In this document: positions 26,182 to 39,812 of the stretch, piece after piece
Layout of the letters: every line of letters begins with the position of its first letter
Position numbering within the stretch: the first letter of the stretch is position 1
Assembly: GCA_002633005.1 (NCBI GenBank)
Contig: NMRA01000115.1
Location: 878,124 to 942,123 of the forward strand
Origin: Phoronis australis
Taxonomy: Eukaryota > Phoronida > Phoronidae
Length of the DNA: 64,000 nt
Reading direction: 5' to 3'
Translations under genes and position numbers: made by a program
The notes under the pieces: generated by a model
Database searches by the model: none
What the model saw: only the letters and a program-made list of their open reading frames with translations
Told to the model about the DNA's origin: nothing

Positions 26182-27883
26182 TTAGGTATGCAATTTCGAA
26201 TAATTGTTTTGAAATTTACATAAACGCATATATATGTTAGTAGCCCCTTAACTGTACAATTATTGTAGAAAAAAATATGGCTCAGAAATCAAATGCCACG
26301 TATTTCTGTAAAATACTCTAACGTAATTTTAACCCCCAAACATGTCTTAGGTAAACTGTAGTTTGATAGGCTGTTGAAATTCAGGTTCTAAGACTGGAGC
26401 TGAAAAGATAGCAGGCCTGATTATTCCCGGCATCCAGCCAGGACCACAGGTCCGTGTGTACTAAGAGTGACCAAATGAATGTAATTGTCAGGTTTGTAGA
26501 CTAATTTTGCTGAGAAATCTGACTGGTTGTCTGGAACCATACCTCAAGAGTCATGTTTGATGAACCAAGGGGACAAAAGGAAAATGCAGCCAACTAAATT
26601 AGGCTTTGTTTGATAACTACAACTTTACTTTCAATCAAAACTCCATCGACCACACAGCCGGAAATCCACAGTGCAAACTCTTGTGGCTAGTCTCGGGGTT
26701 ACAAGCTTGGAAAGTATTTATATGTATACATAGGGCACCTGCAGGAGTTGGCATTCCAGGGCTAGATTTCTATGTACTGAGGGAGACATAATGTTATAGC
26801 TGTCATTCACTTCCAGCATGTTTGTTGTTGTATTTATTCTTCAGACATATTTAGGTTTTCATTTGTGGAGAACACTGGATTTGTTATGTCGCTGGCCTTG
26901 ATTGCAGCAGCTGTTAATAAGACAAAAGCAACACTTGGCAATATGTAATAAAACCACAAACCGCAATTGATTTTGTTGTTTTACAGCTGTGGTCAAAGTC
27001 TGTTTAGTGTGCAACAGTATTCCAAAAAATTCATAAATGTGTTTGGTCAAAAATATGATATTGTACCTTCAGCTGAAACTCTTGAAGTTTGTGGTCATGT
27101 GTTTAGTTGGGAATGGCTACTCATACAAAAACTTATAAATGCATCCTAGACAAAAATTAAATTTTTGGTCTGATGATCGTACATGATCAATTTTAGATTG
27201 ATACTTTTTATCTAAAAGAGTCCAATTTCACCATGTAATGAGTTCTTTGATGTCTGAAATTTTATTTTTTTCACTTTGAATCTACATTTGGTGATATTTT
27301 AAATCGATGAGCTATGGTCAAAAAAATGTTTGAAGTATCTAGTTTCTAGGCAACGGATTGTTTAGAGTATAGCAAGCTTGTTCAATAGACTACCTGCGGC
27401 TCGACTCCCTTGTCAGTCTTTTTTGATGCACTCACTGGCTATTCATTTTGTCTTCTTAACTAAATATTTACGGATTTCTATTGTGCTCCAGATATAGCAT
27501 TGCGATGTTTTGTATAGCCTGTATTGATTGTTACCGGATTATCTTCAAATAGAAACTGATTGATTTCCTTGTGCTTGCTTCACTGTCCATTGATCGTTAG
27601 AAAATGACGTAGCTCTTGTTTCCTTGAGTGGTTTAATTTAAAACAGCTCAACTGGATGTTTTTGGAGAACAGTTCAGGAAGGATCCACATTCAACAGAAT
27701 TTACTCATTCACATCGGCTTTTCATTGCGGATTTGGATTATTATTGAATTATGAAAGACTCCACAAGTCGTAGAGGGGCAGCTATGAAACTGACTGCCTA
27801 AGTGCTTCTTGACCGTTCGATTGACTATACATTTAGCTGGGTTTTTTGGACGTAAAGACTCTATTTGCATCGAGATTGTGAAC

Positions 27884-30800
27884 ATGGGATGCAGCAGTAG
27901 CGTCCATGTACTCAAAGTAAGATTCCTAGTATATTATACACAGTTAGTACCTTAGTTCATCTAGGTTGTAAATACATTGAATAATGCTTGTACTGGTAGT
28001 AGAAAACTTCCTGTAGTAACAGACATTTCATTGGCTGAATGTCTTACAGAGTACAACATGATATTGCAAAACTAGCTAGAAACTAGCTTTTTACAAATGC
28101 TTGTCTGGCTGCACTTTTGCTCAAGACAAAATTGTATGCAATGGAATTCAATTCCCCGGTGTACTGATAGGCCTGCACTACGGTAAAATTGTAAGCAAAA
28201 ATAATTCATTACAAGTTCTCTGGTGTACTGATAGGCCGGCACTACCATGAAAATGTGGGCAATAAGGATTCAAGTCCTATGATGCACTAATAGGCCTGCA
28301 TGCACTACAGTAAAATTGTATGCAATAAGGATTCAAGTCCTCTGGTGTACTGGTAGGCCTGCACTGCAGTAAAATTGTATGCAATGGGATTCAAGTCTTA
28401 GTGTACTGATAGGCCTACACTACAGTAAAGTTGTAGGCAATAAGGATTCAAGTCCTCTGGTGTACTGATAGGCCTGCACTACAGTAAAATTGTAGGCAAT
28501 GAGGATTCAAGCCCTCTGGTGTACTGATAGGCCTACACTACAGTAAAATTGTAGGCAATAAGGATTCAAGTCCTCTAGTGTATTGATAGGCCTGCACTAG
28601 AGTAAAATCTCACCAATTCAGAAGACGGTATGGCAGACAAGTGAAACTTTCTCATTTTTTATATTTAAGGTATGTAGCATGACATCAATGCCTTATCACG
28701 TTCAAATTCTGTTACCATAGCAACCGACCAAAAATATTTAGAAAATTGTAGGTATTCACAACACTATTAACAGAACCTGAAAAAAGAAAAGGGGCAATTT
28801 TGGAAGTTATTTTTGTGTAATATTGGTGATTATTTACTGTACTCATTCTCTGTGAAACTACACCTGAAGTCCGTTAACGTTGTTATGTCTGATTTAAAGT
28901 GGTTGTCCCTGTTAAAGTGAATGAATAATTTAGTTTGAGGTCATTGTTTGCTATCTGTCAGTTACAGTCTATATTGCAAAATCATGACATGAATAAATTC
29001 TAGTTTAAACATGAACCATGGTCTATGTGCACTTTATGCAGATGAACTTGATGGAAATATCATGTACGAGCCCAGTTTTAATAATAAAAACAAAATTTAG
29101 TTAATTTAGTTATTTGTCAGCATTGTTTGCAAAATTCTGAATTATGTGTCAAATTGATCCTTGTTTAATGTTCACGGTCTAATGAGATACATCAGTTTCT
29201 TTAGTTTAGCTTGTTATACCATAGTCTACATGTATCTAGGTGAACGCCCATACTTGGCTTTCTGGCCAACCTCGAAATTTCAAAAATTTTCCCTTTTAAG
29301 CACCCATGCCCACCCTCAAATTATACAACTGAGTCTTCATTAACAAGTGCCAAAAATGCTCTTTTCATTATTATTCTTGCTGCTCAGAAAACATGCATCT
29401 GTCTTATGTACCAAATTTGGCTAGCAGTCTATCACTTTCAGTGAAGCCTACTCTGGTGTACAATCTTTTGAATGATGTTTTTGGCTAGTGCACATGAAGT
29501 TAGACCTTAATGTTACTCCCTAGATGTATATGCGGTTGACTCTTCGGGTAAACGCCCATCCCCCAACTCAGAAATAGTTATTGATCGGCTCGAGGCCCCT
29601 CCCCCTTTCCCTGATTTTTTAGTTCCCCAGTTTAAGTGCCATGTATTACCCAGTGAAAAGTGTTCTGACTGGCAGGGCGTGCTAATTTTCATGATGTTTT
29701 ACCTGTAAGTAGTCATATGATGTCCTTTTAAAGCTCTCACTCACTATTCTTATTTAAATATACCTGAGTAGGACTTGAGTTTAGCTCTGTTTTATTGATC
29801 AAATGCCTGGTGCATATAAGTTTCACAACTGGGACATTGTATTCTGATATATCATATTACCATTGTTGCCCACATGAACAATGTCTGTGGTGTCATGCAT
29901 TTGTATCCAAACTTTTAAGTGCTTTGCAAGGTGACCCAATGTATGTGTTTCATAAGTTTCCCATTGTCAGGGAAATCTTGTCCAATGTGTTGTGTTAAAT
30001 CTGTGTTTTCACAGTTACATTGTTTTATTACCCACAATATGTATCACTTTTTCAGGCCTCAAAAGATGCTTGGAAAAATGCTCAATCCATTTACGAGTTC
30101 AGTGCCAAAGACATAGATGGAAACGATGTTTCTCTTGAAAAATACAGGTTTGAAATTCTGCATCAATACTATGACTGGGAGAGTCCTGACAGAATGAGAG
30201 TGAACACTGTTTACACATGGCTACCATATCCCATGGATGCTTTGGCCATGTGAACCTAAGTTCTCCAGTCTCACCCTGGAAAATGTCCCAGTTTGGCTAC
30301 CTTCACAACATCAGATCTTAGAAACGGCTAATCAGATTCAGATAAAAGTTTCAGATACTGTCACGCTTAATGCCCTAAACTGCTATAAGGACTTGGTTTT
30401 AAAATGTTCCACATTTGCACGAGGGGCTATAAAAACATTGGAATTTTTATTTTCTGTGTACAAATCTTTGTTAATTTGCGTTTGTTATTAAACTTGCATT
30501 TTATTTTATTTTACCATAATGTAGTTTATGTCAGTTGTTATTTATATTGTTCTTCTTAATTGTTAATTTAATTTATTATTACTCGGTGGTCAGCTATTAG
30601 CGGCCCGTGTCTTGCTGGCCACCTAGTCTTATAACGATGTTTTATACGATTTAAAAAAATACAGTTTGTTTCTCTCAATAGGCAGTCTGGTCAGTAGGGT
30701 CCTAGATAACCTTGAATCCAAATATTAAGTTTTTGTTCTGACCAATTGAAGTGCAGGGGTTCATACATGTAATTTGCATCTCTAATCAGATCTTCAACAA

Positions 30801-33800
30801 AAATATTAGTCTTTGGCATGAGCAGTGAGAACTATTCTTGCGTGCATTTGAATAATATTATGGTTTTTGTTACAGGGGACATGTTGCTCTTATTGTGAAT
30901 GTAGCTTCCAAGTGAGGTTTCACGGCAAAGAACTATACTCAGCTGTCGGAATTGCATGCCCGGTACGCTGAAAAAGGTCTTCGCATTCTGGCGTTCCCGT
31001 GTAACCAATTTGGTGGCCAGGTACGTGACTAGAGAGAGGTTAGGATTGCAAGTGCGGTAGTTCTCATATTTATACTAAACATCGACAAAACTTTTCCGAA
31101 CTCAGAAAGTTGGATGGACATCCTGCCAGAAATAATTGGCAGTTTAATCAAATTTTTTAGCCAGAGGTTGAAGAAACGCTATTGTTCCTAGCCACTAATT
31201 GTTGAGTTAGCGAATAGACTTGCAATGAAAGAAATTAGTCACGATTTCAAAAAAGTCCAAGTGTCAATTAATTGAAATTGGTTCCCATGGAAAAGTAATA
31301 GTAGAGGGTTCTCCACTTCTCAAAAATAAAAAGGGCAGATTCATTTTTGGACCTCATAGTGCACACAAGCATATGACCAAACACCAGGAGCTATCCTTAC
31401 TTTAAGGGTTATGGGCAGCCTATACGAATAAGTAACCTTAGTATAGTACAGATAAAAATCGGTTTGATTTTTATTCAAACTTTAATCAATGCTCTTAATA
31501 CGGTAAGGGAAAGAATTTTATTTGAAACGTGCATTTTACTCTCGTTAACTGGTTAACTTGAATTAAACCTTTCACTCTTAAAGATCGGTGTCATAATATT
31601 CCTTACCGTGATACAATTCTCTTTCCGTTAGTAACTCAAGTCACAGGCTATATGCCATTTACGAATTCGCAATGGTTTTTAATGTTCTCCAACCGGATCA
31701 CAAGAACACAAAATCAAGTTTGTGATTTTAAAAAAGACGTCGCCTTGCATTACATGGAAAGCACGCGATCACACTAGCTTAACTCGTGAGATTCGTACAT
31801 CTGTGGAACTCGGCCATGAACTCTCATTATGACGCTGTTTCTTTGAGGTGATGTTGAAAAGGACCTACCTCGGTATTTTGCTATGAAACTAGTGTTCAGG
31901 AAAAAAAGTTTACCTGGGTCTGGTCAGGAATTGTGTTTAAAATCAGTGTTGGTTTGGGTTTTATTTTAAACAATTTTTATTTTTTTAAAATGCTGGTTAG
32001 AGTTGGGAATCATTTTTGGGTATTGGTGAAGACGATAAACTGGACTTTTTGGCCTCAGCTGGCAGTATGATGCAGCAGTTTCCATTTGCCCCTACCAATA
32101 ACAGGGAAACAAATCTATATTCTGTAAAACAGTCATCTTAATTAATATTTACCTTGTATCCTGAAGTAGACTAGAACCAATATCACTGGTCAGTTAATCA
32201 ATATTTGACCTCAGGTAATTTATTTATATCTGAAACTAGGATATTCTTGATATTAGATTGATTGTTCGAATTGATTTCTGTAATTTTAACAAATGGCTTT
32301 GAGTTTTTGGTTTCATCAATGTTATCGGCTTAGCTTGACTGTGCAAAGTAAAAATGGATGGAACTATTGGGTTTCTGTTCAGGAGATGGTGGTGCATTTC
32401 CATTTTTAGATAGATTTGACCTCGACTGGGCATTTTTAAAGTTTCGAGTCCATTTTCGGCGTCTGCCTCTCTATCTGCCAAACCACTTGAAAGGTCATTA
32501 TAAAAAGTGGCAGATGCTTTCCTGACGAGATGACTGTGACTGAGTTTGATTTTCAGATGGGATTGACTACTCTGCTGCCCCTAGTGACAATTTTGTTCTT
32601 CTTATGTCCACTGCTAGATCCCCTAAACCCTGTGTTGGATCTCACTGATACTTAAATGGTGTCTTTTAATGATGGTGTCAATAGATGATGATGACTTTCA
32701 GACCAATCCAACTGCTGCTGTGACCTCCAGTGGCAATTTTAGCTTTTTTAGATTTGCCTCTGTATCTTCAGAGTTCATTGACGTGTTTTTGTGAAATTTG
32801 GCAAAAGGTCTCTATTGAGAAGACATTGTCTTTCCATTTTCGAATGAATTCAATGTATTCTGCACCACCTAGTGGTCATGTTTTTATTGATCAGTTCATT
32901 TCATTGGCACCATCGTCTTTATCCACCGTACCACTCAAACGATCATTATGAAACAGATGCATTCCTGATGAGAACAGTACGACTGACATTGATTTTTTAG
33001 ATGGATCTGATATCTGTGGCATCCCCTAGTTGTGGTTATTACTTTTTTACATCAATTGTTACTGGTTTATTGTTTGCAGGATCTTTGTGAAAGTTGTGGT
33101 TTCCTACAAATGCAACAATGGCTGACCATGACTTTTGGATAGCTTTGACTACCTATGTGCCCCCTAGTGGCAGTTTCAGGTTTTTATGTTTCCCTCTGTC
33201 TTCAGAGTTCTTCAACATCTTTTCATGAAATTTTGCAGACAAGTTTTTGTCATGATAATGATAGCATGTTTCAGTTTTGAGATGGATTCAACGTAATTGG
33301 ATGAGTGTGTTGTATTGTGTGCAACGATTGGGATGGATTCAACATAATTGGATGAGTGTGTTGTATTGTGTGCAATGATTGGGATGGATTCAACGTAATT
33401 GGATGAGTGTGTTGTATTGTGTGCAACGATTGGGATGGATTCAACGTAATTGGATGAGTGTGTTGTATTGTGTGCAACGATTGGGATGGATTCAACGTAA
33501 TTGGATGAGTGTGTTGTATTGTGTGCAACGACCGCTATGTAATGGCCTTGTTTACAATACTAATAAACATTCGCAGGAACATAGCATTTGCTGCGCAGTT
33601 CTGTGCACTTTTCAGCCCTCCATATTGCTCTTGTTATTGGGTGCGTAGTTCTGTTTCATCCAATTCATGATCATGGTTATTAGTTATGGTAGCAGGAGCA
33701 GCATTAGCAGTGTGTATGACTCAGTTTTTTGTTCTTTCCCTGTTTATATGTATCCACTGTTTGCTTAGTTTGTTGTAAACTTTGGCCAGACACAGTGGTC

Positions 33801-36800
33801 ACACACTGGATTAAGTTGATATGCTTGGAGTTATTGTTACACGTGCACTCTGCTGATACATGCAGAGTGGGTTCAGACCGTCATGGTTGCAAATGGTTAT
33901 TGGTACATATACTTAAGGTGGCAATAAACCAGCATTCAGAAGCTAAAGTTTGATTCAGACCGCTTACGACAGTAATATTGGTCTCAACTTTTTTGTACTT
34001 ATACAGGAAGTGATTTTTGAGTTTGTTAAGAATAGACGATCCGTTATTCCTTGAGACCATGTGAGTTGCATAAAATGGCAAGCTGTGACAAGCCAATGGT
34101 GGTGGTGCAATGATTCATCGAAGTTTTGAAATGTGTAAATGTGCTGTCAGTAACGCATACAAATCGGCACAGATCAGCACGTCCCTGACCTAAACCATTG
34201 AAGGCTAATGATTAACCTGCTTAGCTCACAACACGATGGTCAAGTGAAATTTTTTCAACAAAAATAAAGATTACATTATGTTAAGCTTTGTTTGTACTCT
34301 AGTTGTCATTAAACATTTTCCAATATTTGGAGCCACAGAACCAATTCCTGAAAGTTGCATTTTGGGTAATTGTTTTTGTGCAGAATAAATGAAGAATTAC
34401 CATGGTTACAGCCTGTTACAATGGGTCCAGTCCTTTTTTGATTTTAACGTTGCTCACATTACATATTTATTTCAGGAACCCAAACCTGAAGCAGAAATCA
34501 AAGAGTTTGTTCAACAGTACAACGTGAAGTTTGACATGTTCAGCAAGATAGACGTCAATGGATCCAATGCACACCCTCTGTATAAATACCTGAAGGACAA
34601 GCAGCATGGTTTACTCACCAAGTAGGTGTAAATGTAATGTATTGTTAACGCTCTATGTCAGGACTGTACCCATGTAATAGTACTGTTGTACCAGGATTAC
34701 ACCCATGTAATGGTATTATCATTCTGCGCCAGGATTGTACATGGGTTGTGTGCTTACTTCTACTCTTTCATTGTTATGTTGCTGTCTTGTCTTTTATTCC
34801 GTAAGCCCGCAGTGCTATGAGCTGTGTTTGGCGTGGTTTAGCTGTTTAAAAAACGAAAATCAAATGATTAGCATTTCATTTTCACAGGTCTCGACACACT
34901 TAGAATGATGTCAACTTGACAAATGCAGCCCTGCAAAATTCACAGTTCATCAAATAGGAACCGAGGTCGCCATACCTCATTGATAAGAGCTGAAAGTAAT
35001 TTGATACGTTAGAATCTTTGTAACGAATAGCCGGGGATCTCAGCAAGTGTCTGGCAGAGCACTCAAGATTGTCCCAACAACATTTTTTTTGCCCGAGTCA
35101 CCAAAAAAAAAATCTTCGGTCACTTTGATGACCTGGAGGTTGCCAAATAGAGCCTTGTCTCATAAAATTAATCTCATGATATTCCTTACCCTGATAGGAC
35201 TCTATTTTTATTGCCAGCTCACGTTGCAGGCTATGCACATATGCACCATATTTGAATTTCGCAAATTTCAGGGTTGACCAAACCCAATAAACTTATGGTT
35301 CCTTGAAGCTCTTATGGTTTCTATGTTGTCGTTGAAATTACGAATTCAAATTTGGCACATATGTGCTTAGCTTGTAACAGAATTATAATCCTATCGTGAG
35401 ACCAATTTTACGAGAGTAAACAAGTATTTTTAATTCCTCTATTATTTTAACTGCTAAACAGAACAAAATGCCGTTTTAAGTTAAAAAGGTATACAATGGA
35501 TTGATGTAATTCCCTGAAGCTTTAGGAAAATGTCAAAATTTAGCTACATGTAACTTCAGATCATCATGTTACTGAAGTGGCTGATTGGATTCAAGTGAGA
35601 CATCCAGATAGTAAGATATATGTGACAATGTTCAGTTAAAAACTTAAGAATTGCTTGTTCTGTAAAAATCTCACTTTTGCCTAAGATGCTTTCGAATTTT
35701 AGAAAACTAATGGGTGTTTTTGAGAGTTCACCTTGAATATTTACATTCAACAGTGTTTTCTGACATTGTCGTTTTTGCTAAATTTTACAAAACACATGGT
35801 CACATGACCCATCAATGACAAACTCGTGTAAAATCTAAAAATTCTGCATGCCTTCTAATTTACAGAAATGATTGAGTTATTGAGTAAAGAGTTACATTCT
35901 GCATGCTCATATATAAATTGGCAAAACTTATAAACTTGCTAACATAGTAACTCAAGACATAAACTCATAGACGATCATTGTCTCATGAGACATGGAAGCT
36001 CGTTCCGCAAACCTGCAGCCTGGGCCTAAATTTTAATTGAATTGTCATGAAACAGACCCGTGGGTGCTTTCTTTCAACACTTGAGACATTTTTGTTTTCA
36101 GTGCAATAAAGTGGAACTTCACCAAGTTTCTAACTGACTGCCATGGAGTCCCCGTCAAACGCTATTCGCCAACTACTGAGCCACTGGTAAGTGCCTCCCA
36201 TCAGGCTACTCAGATGGAGGGGGTCTGTGAGAATTTTGAGATATCAATCTGACCTTTTGGCTGTCAATTTTTATGTGTCTTTAACCCTTCTGGAAAAAAT
36301 AATTGACCGTAGGACTGTAGCAAACTCAACAGAGTTATTGTTATTATTAGGATTATCATCATGGTATCTGTTCAAAGCCACTAATTCTGTAAAAGAAGTA
36401 AGATTCAGTTAATTTTGACCACTGTCTATTATTGTGGAAAATCAAGGTTTCTACATTGACTATATAGCTTGATATAATTTTAAACAAAGAACAGTTTGGA
36501 AAATTAATCTGGTATTTGAAGTCATCGGAGTCATCAGAAGTGCGACGTTAAATTATTAAATGAAAAATTTTCCAAGATTGTCTGTCACCACATGAGTCTA
36601 TCTCTGTCTCATATTTCAATTCTGCAACAGGTGTCTCATTTAATTTTACAGTAAATAATTAGTAAATTTTACGTGTCCATTTGTTTTCAGAGGAGATGCA
36701 AAAATGTATTCCGAATATACTAGAGTTACTATAATAGTACTGTTGTCTCTCAGATGATTTCATGGTTAAAATATGGAATCGTGAATTCCATAGAAATGAG

Positions 36801-37730
36801 TAAAACTTGAGTGAAATTGAAACCGTGCACAAAAAGAGTCACATTCCTAAAAATGTTCCCTTGTCGGGATCAGTTGAATTAGATGCATCAGATGTCAAAA
36901 TATAAGAATTTTAATTATCTAGTGTACACAAATTCTTAGTTTCGCCACTGGGGCTGATAGATTTGCTCACCGACATTACAAAACATGAAAAATTCATGTT
37001 AAAAAAACACCCTGACTTCCAAAAATTATTGTGAATACAGTTAACTACTTGAAGTAAGACCCAAAGTGAAATGAATTATATTCCCAAAGTGAGAGAGTTA
37101 AATGTCAAGTGTTTACTTGTAGCCATGGTAATGCTCTTTCATTGTTTTTTAGGATTTACCAAACCCATGTTACATGTAGTTTGATAACTTTGACTGACTT
37201 TTCATATTGATTACATGTACACCTGTGCTTTTCAGTTTCTGTACCACAGTCGTTATAGAAACCCTATAAACAGAATTACCTCGTATGTAGTTAAAAATCA
37301 TGTTTTCAATGTCCTTCAAAAGGTAATAGCCAGGAGTGAAACTGTAGTAAAAAGTTGAGTAAATTTTGGCAACTGCATTTGCTAGTTGTAAACTTTTGCC
37401 AAGGTGGAACCATTTTAATACTACTAATGTCATCCGATTTTGCATCATAATTTAACAGAATCGTGTCATGCAAGTTGGCTAAAAACTTAAGATAATTCCA
37501 AGGTGTGCGAATTAGGAAGTTGCTCATTTTTAATATTTTTCATTAATGAAATTTATTACAATTTGCCTTAGAATGTCAGTGAAATGTTTATCTTGCAGAC
37601 AATAAATACTGCAATCTTTCTGTCTAAAAAAATTAAAAATTCCTTTATCTTTGTGTTGAATCATTGTTTCTTTGCATTCCAGTCCATCGTAGCGGATATC
37701 GAAAAGGAATTGGGAAAATGTGGCTTGTAA
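27884..37730 (+). CDS. GPX4: Phospholipid-hydroperoxide glutathione peroxidase (GPX4-type selenoprotein)
   Basis: Reduces lipid hydroperoxides with glutathione and protects membranes. Exons: 27884-27916, 30056-30147, 30876-31020, 34476-34621, 36102-36186, 37683-37730 (TAA). All GT/AG, consistent phases, 549 nt, 182 residues. Residue 55 is an in-frame TGA at 30913-30915 in NVASK-U-GFT, exactly where GPx selenocysteine lies. The rest of the tetrad is present: Gln86 (FPCNQFGGQ), Trp143 and Asn144 (KWNFTKF). Also GPX4-like: [24 protein letters not shown], and no subunit-interface loop. An in-frame TGA about 93 nt upstream and no other ATG support the start at 27884. Exon 1 ([11 protein letters not shown]) fits a myristoylation/palmitoylation signal and is the least certain exon. 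A SECIS is at 41105. Confidence 0.94.
28125..28612. repeat. Minisatellite, ~59-bp unit, about eight copies
   Basis: The unit contains GTAGGCAATAAGGATTCAAG, TCCTCTGGTGTACTGATAGG and CCTGCACTACAGTAAAATT. Copies are imperfect, the later ones most alike. It lies in GPX4 intron 1. Confidence 0.85.
30913..30915 (+). other. Selenocysteine codon (TGA) of GPX4
   Basis: TGA is flanked in frame by GTAGCTTCCAAG and GGTTTCACGGCA, giving V-A-S-K-U-G-F-T-A, the GPx active-site motif. The frame stays open to the exon end at 31020, which argues against a pseudogene. Confidence 0.93.
32540..33260. repeat. Dispersed repeat family R2, old diverged copy
   Basis: It carries the family's repeated boxes CCCCTAGTGnCAATTTT, GCACCACCTAGTGGTCAT, ACCACTCAAACGATCATTATGAAA and GCAGGATCTTTGTGAAA, in the same order as the copies at 50-53 kb and 62-63.8 kb but with many more changes. 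Confidence 0.7.
33279..33532. repeat. 51-bp minisatellite, five copies
   Basis: The unit starts GATGGATTCAACGTAATTGG, followed by ATGAGTGTGTTGTATTGTGT and GCAACGATTGG. Copies are nearly identical. Since 51 is a multiple of 3, both strands show long repetitive open frames that are not genes. The first part of the unit matches the R2 segment GATGGATTCAACGTAGTTTG. Confidence 0.9.
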
Positions 37731-38245
37731 TGATCCATTAAATCTTGCTGAGGACAAGGACACTGTAATGTTGTGATGATAAAGGGTGGTTTAAAGGTCA
37801 GAATAACGCAATCATTTTGGGAATAATGAAAAACTTCAAAGGAAAATAATCAACAATTTGATTGTAACCGTGAAACACTACTGCATACAGAGTCGTTGGG
37901 TGAGAGGCGTGCTCTATGTTGTGTCATGATATGTGAGTATCAATTGGAAGATCTGGTTCAAAGTTCCTTGAAGTACGGAAAGACTTACTTAGGAAGTCTG
38001 AAGCAAACATTCACCACTTCGTAGCCTTCCTCGGGACCAGCGCCAATCAACAGCAAATTCTTTAATGTGGACCAACTGTAACACTCGTCAGATACAGATT
38101 AAGTAACATATGTTTTTTGTCATTGGTTGTGGATCAGCCTTCCCGAAGGAGGGATTAAGAATATCAAAAGGAGGTTACCCGAACAGCTGGTTCATGAAAA
38201 TGTGTGTGAACTGAGTATGTAGGTCTGTGGAGTTATGTTCATCAG

Positions 38246-38582
38246 CGTTTGTGCGTGTGTGTGTTTGTGTTTGTGTGTGTGTGTGTGTGTGCGTGTGTGT
38301 GTGTGTGTGCGTGTATGTGTGTGCCCGCGTATGTGTACGTTTGCTACGCACGAGACAACTTCAACTAATGAAGTTTGCACCTGTTTGGACGGCGTCCATG
38401 ACATAATGTTGTGGAACGTTGCGTCAGTCATAACGTCAACTCATCCGGTCAAATCCAGTTCAAGCAGAACCAGGTGTGCGTTTCGTAGACCCCCAGAAAC
38501 TCTCAAAAATCAGGATCACGCAAGACCCCTCAAACAGNTGTCTGTGTGTGTCTGTGTGTGTCTGTGTGTCTGTGTGCATGTG
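38246..38582. repeat. TG-rich microsatellites
   Basis: GTGTGTG/GCGTGTG runs at 38251-38330 and TCTGTGTG runs at 38541-38582. One undetermined base lies at 38538. Open frames across them are repeat artefacts. Confidence 0.85.
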
Positions 38583-39618
38583 TTGTTAAGGTAAGGGTTG
38601 CCTGAAAAGGCTAGAGTAGCATATTACAAATTTACTGGTGATAAAGATCAGGAATAATGTGATTATAACTCCAACTGTATATAATGCCACCCGTGATATC
38701 AAATCCCTTCCTACGCCTATTTATCGGCTGTTACCTAGTAGCATTTAATACTCAAGAGTGAATGGTTTAACTGATGCTTTTACATTTAAATTTATAAAAC
38801 TGTTGCTTCATTCTTTTGAGGTACATGTGTCTCCTTGCAAACTGTCTTAAACTGAAAGTATTCATAGTGGATCATGCATTTAAGTTTCTCCTACCAGCTT
38901 GGCAATCAAGTTAAGACCCATGGAAGTTACACAACACCTAGTGCTTGTTCTGTAATTGGTTAAAAGACCAAAGCTATTTGTTAATTTCATCTCAAAAGTA
39001 TTGGTAGATTTCATTTATTTGTGGTACCAAGACTGTTTGATGGTAGCATCCCTATCACCTAATCAAATCCCAGCATATGTTCAGGGCATGTGACAAATTT
39101 TACATTGAGCTTTCAAGCCCTGGCACCAAGACCATGATTATTCAAGACCAAGCGATTAATGGCTTGCATAAGTCATCCGTATGTTGCAAATCCTGACACT
39201 ATTTTCATTTGATGTAAAAAATATGAACGATACAAAGATATTACGTTGCTATAGGGATGTAGCAGTAGGTGCTCATTGGCCTTTTTAGTATATTATGTGT
39301 GCCATATGTTATATGATTTGGAACACTCCAAAAATCAAAGTCAAATGGAACTTAATTTATTTGCTGTCCAGACTTACTGATTTTATCGGTGTTGGTTAGT
39401 GTTATCTGGGAGGCGATTTTACACTTCATGGTTACACTTTTGAGCAATTATACAGACTGTAGTGTAATTGTTTGAATGTTTTTTAGGAAATTTACCTTCA
39501 GTAGAGCTCTGGGAGTTGAATTTTTGCGTTGGGAATCGGGTTTTAAACTTTTTTTCATCGACTGAGTAATGGTATCTGTAACCAATGGCATTTTGAGCAG
39601 ATCTTTTGTAAGCGCTTT

Positions 39619-39812
39619 GGTCTAAACACTGTTTGTAAAATGATTTGTTGGTCTAAACACCGTTTGTAAAATAGTTTGTTGGTCTGAACACTGTAAAATG
39701 GTTTGTTGGTCTAAACACTGTTTGTAAAATGGTTTGTTGGTCTGAACACTGTTTGTAAAATGGTTTGTTGGTCTAAACACTGTTTGTAAAATGGTTTTTT
39801 GGTCTGAACAGG
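39619..39812. repeat. ~31-bp minisatellite, about six copies
   Basis: The unit is GGTCTAAACACTG followed by TTTGTAAAATGGTTTGTT. One copy has lost the TTTG. It is in the presumed GPX4 3' UTR. Confidence 0.85.

Larger units (their letters stand above)
22484..27883. other. Head-to-head intergenic region between POLR2E and GPX4
   Basis: 5.4 kb separating the two start codons, which probably includes both promoters. It contains a TIR element, an R3 repeat copy, and a microsatellite with an assembly gap. I found no further exon on either strand; the open frames are short and unlike known proteins. Confidence 0.6.
31021..34475. other. GPX4 intron 3
   Basis: Large intron, non-coding. It contains a diverged R2 copy (32540-33260) and a 51-bp minisatellite (33279-33532). 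Elsewhere I see nothing specific. Confidence 0.6.

Noticed and set aside
25409-26240. Long open frames (up to 258 residues) on both strands
   Set aside because: They consist of a microsatellite translation plus undetermined bases; no protein evidence.
28125-28612. Regularly spaced repeats as a CRISPR array
   Set aside because: Units abut without unique spacers and lie in a eukaryotic intron; it is a minisatellite.
33271-33648. Open frames with a 17-residue repeated peptide on both strands
   Set aside because: They are the in-phase translation of a 51-bp minisatellite in an intron.
37740-37830. ATGATAAAGG...GGTTTAAAGG near the GPX4 stop as a SECIS
   Set aside because: No complementary 3' arm or second GA quartet; the element at 41105 satisfies every requirement.
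38192-38594. Cys/Val-rich and His/Thr-rich open frames
   Set aside because: Translation of TG/CA microsatellites in the probable GPX4 3' UTR.
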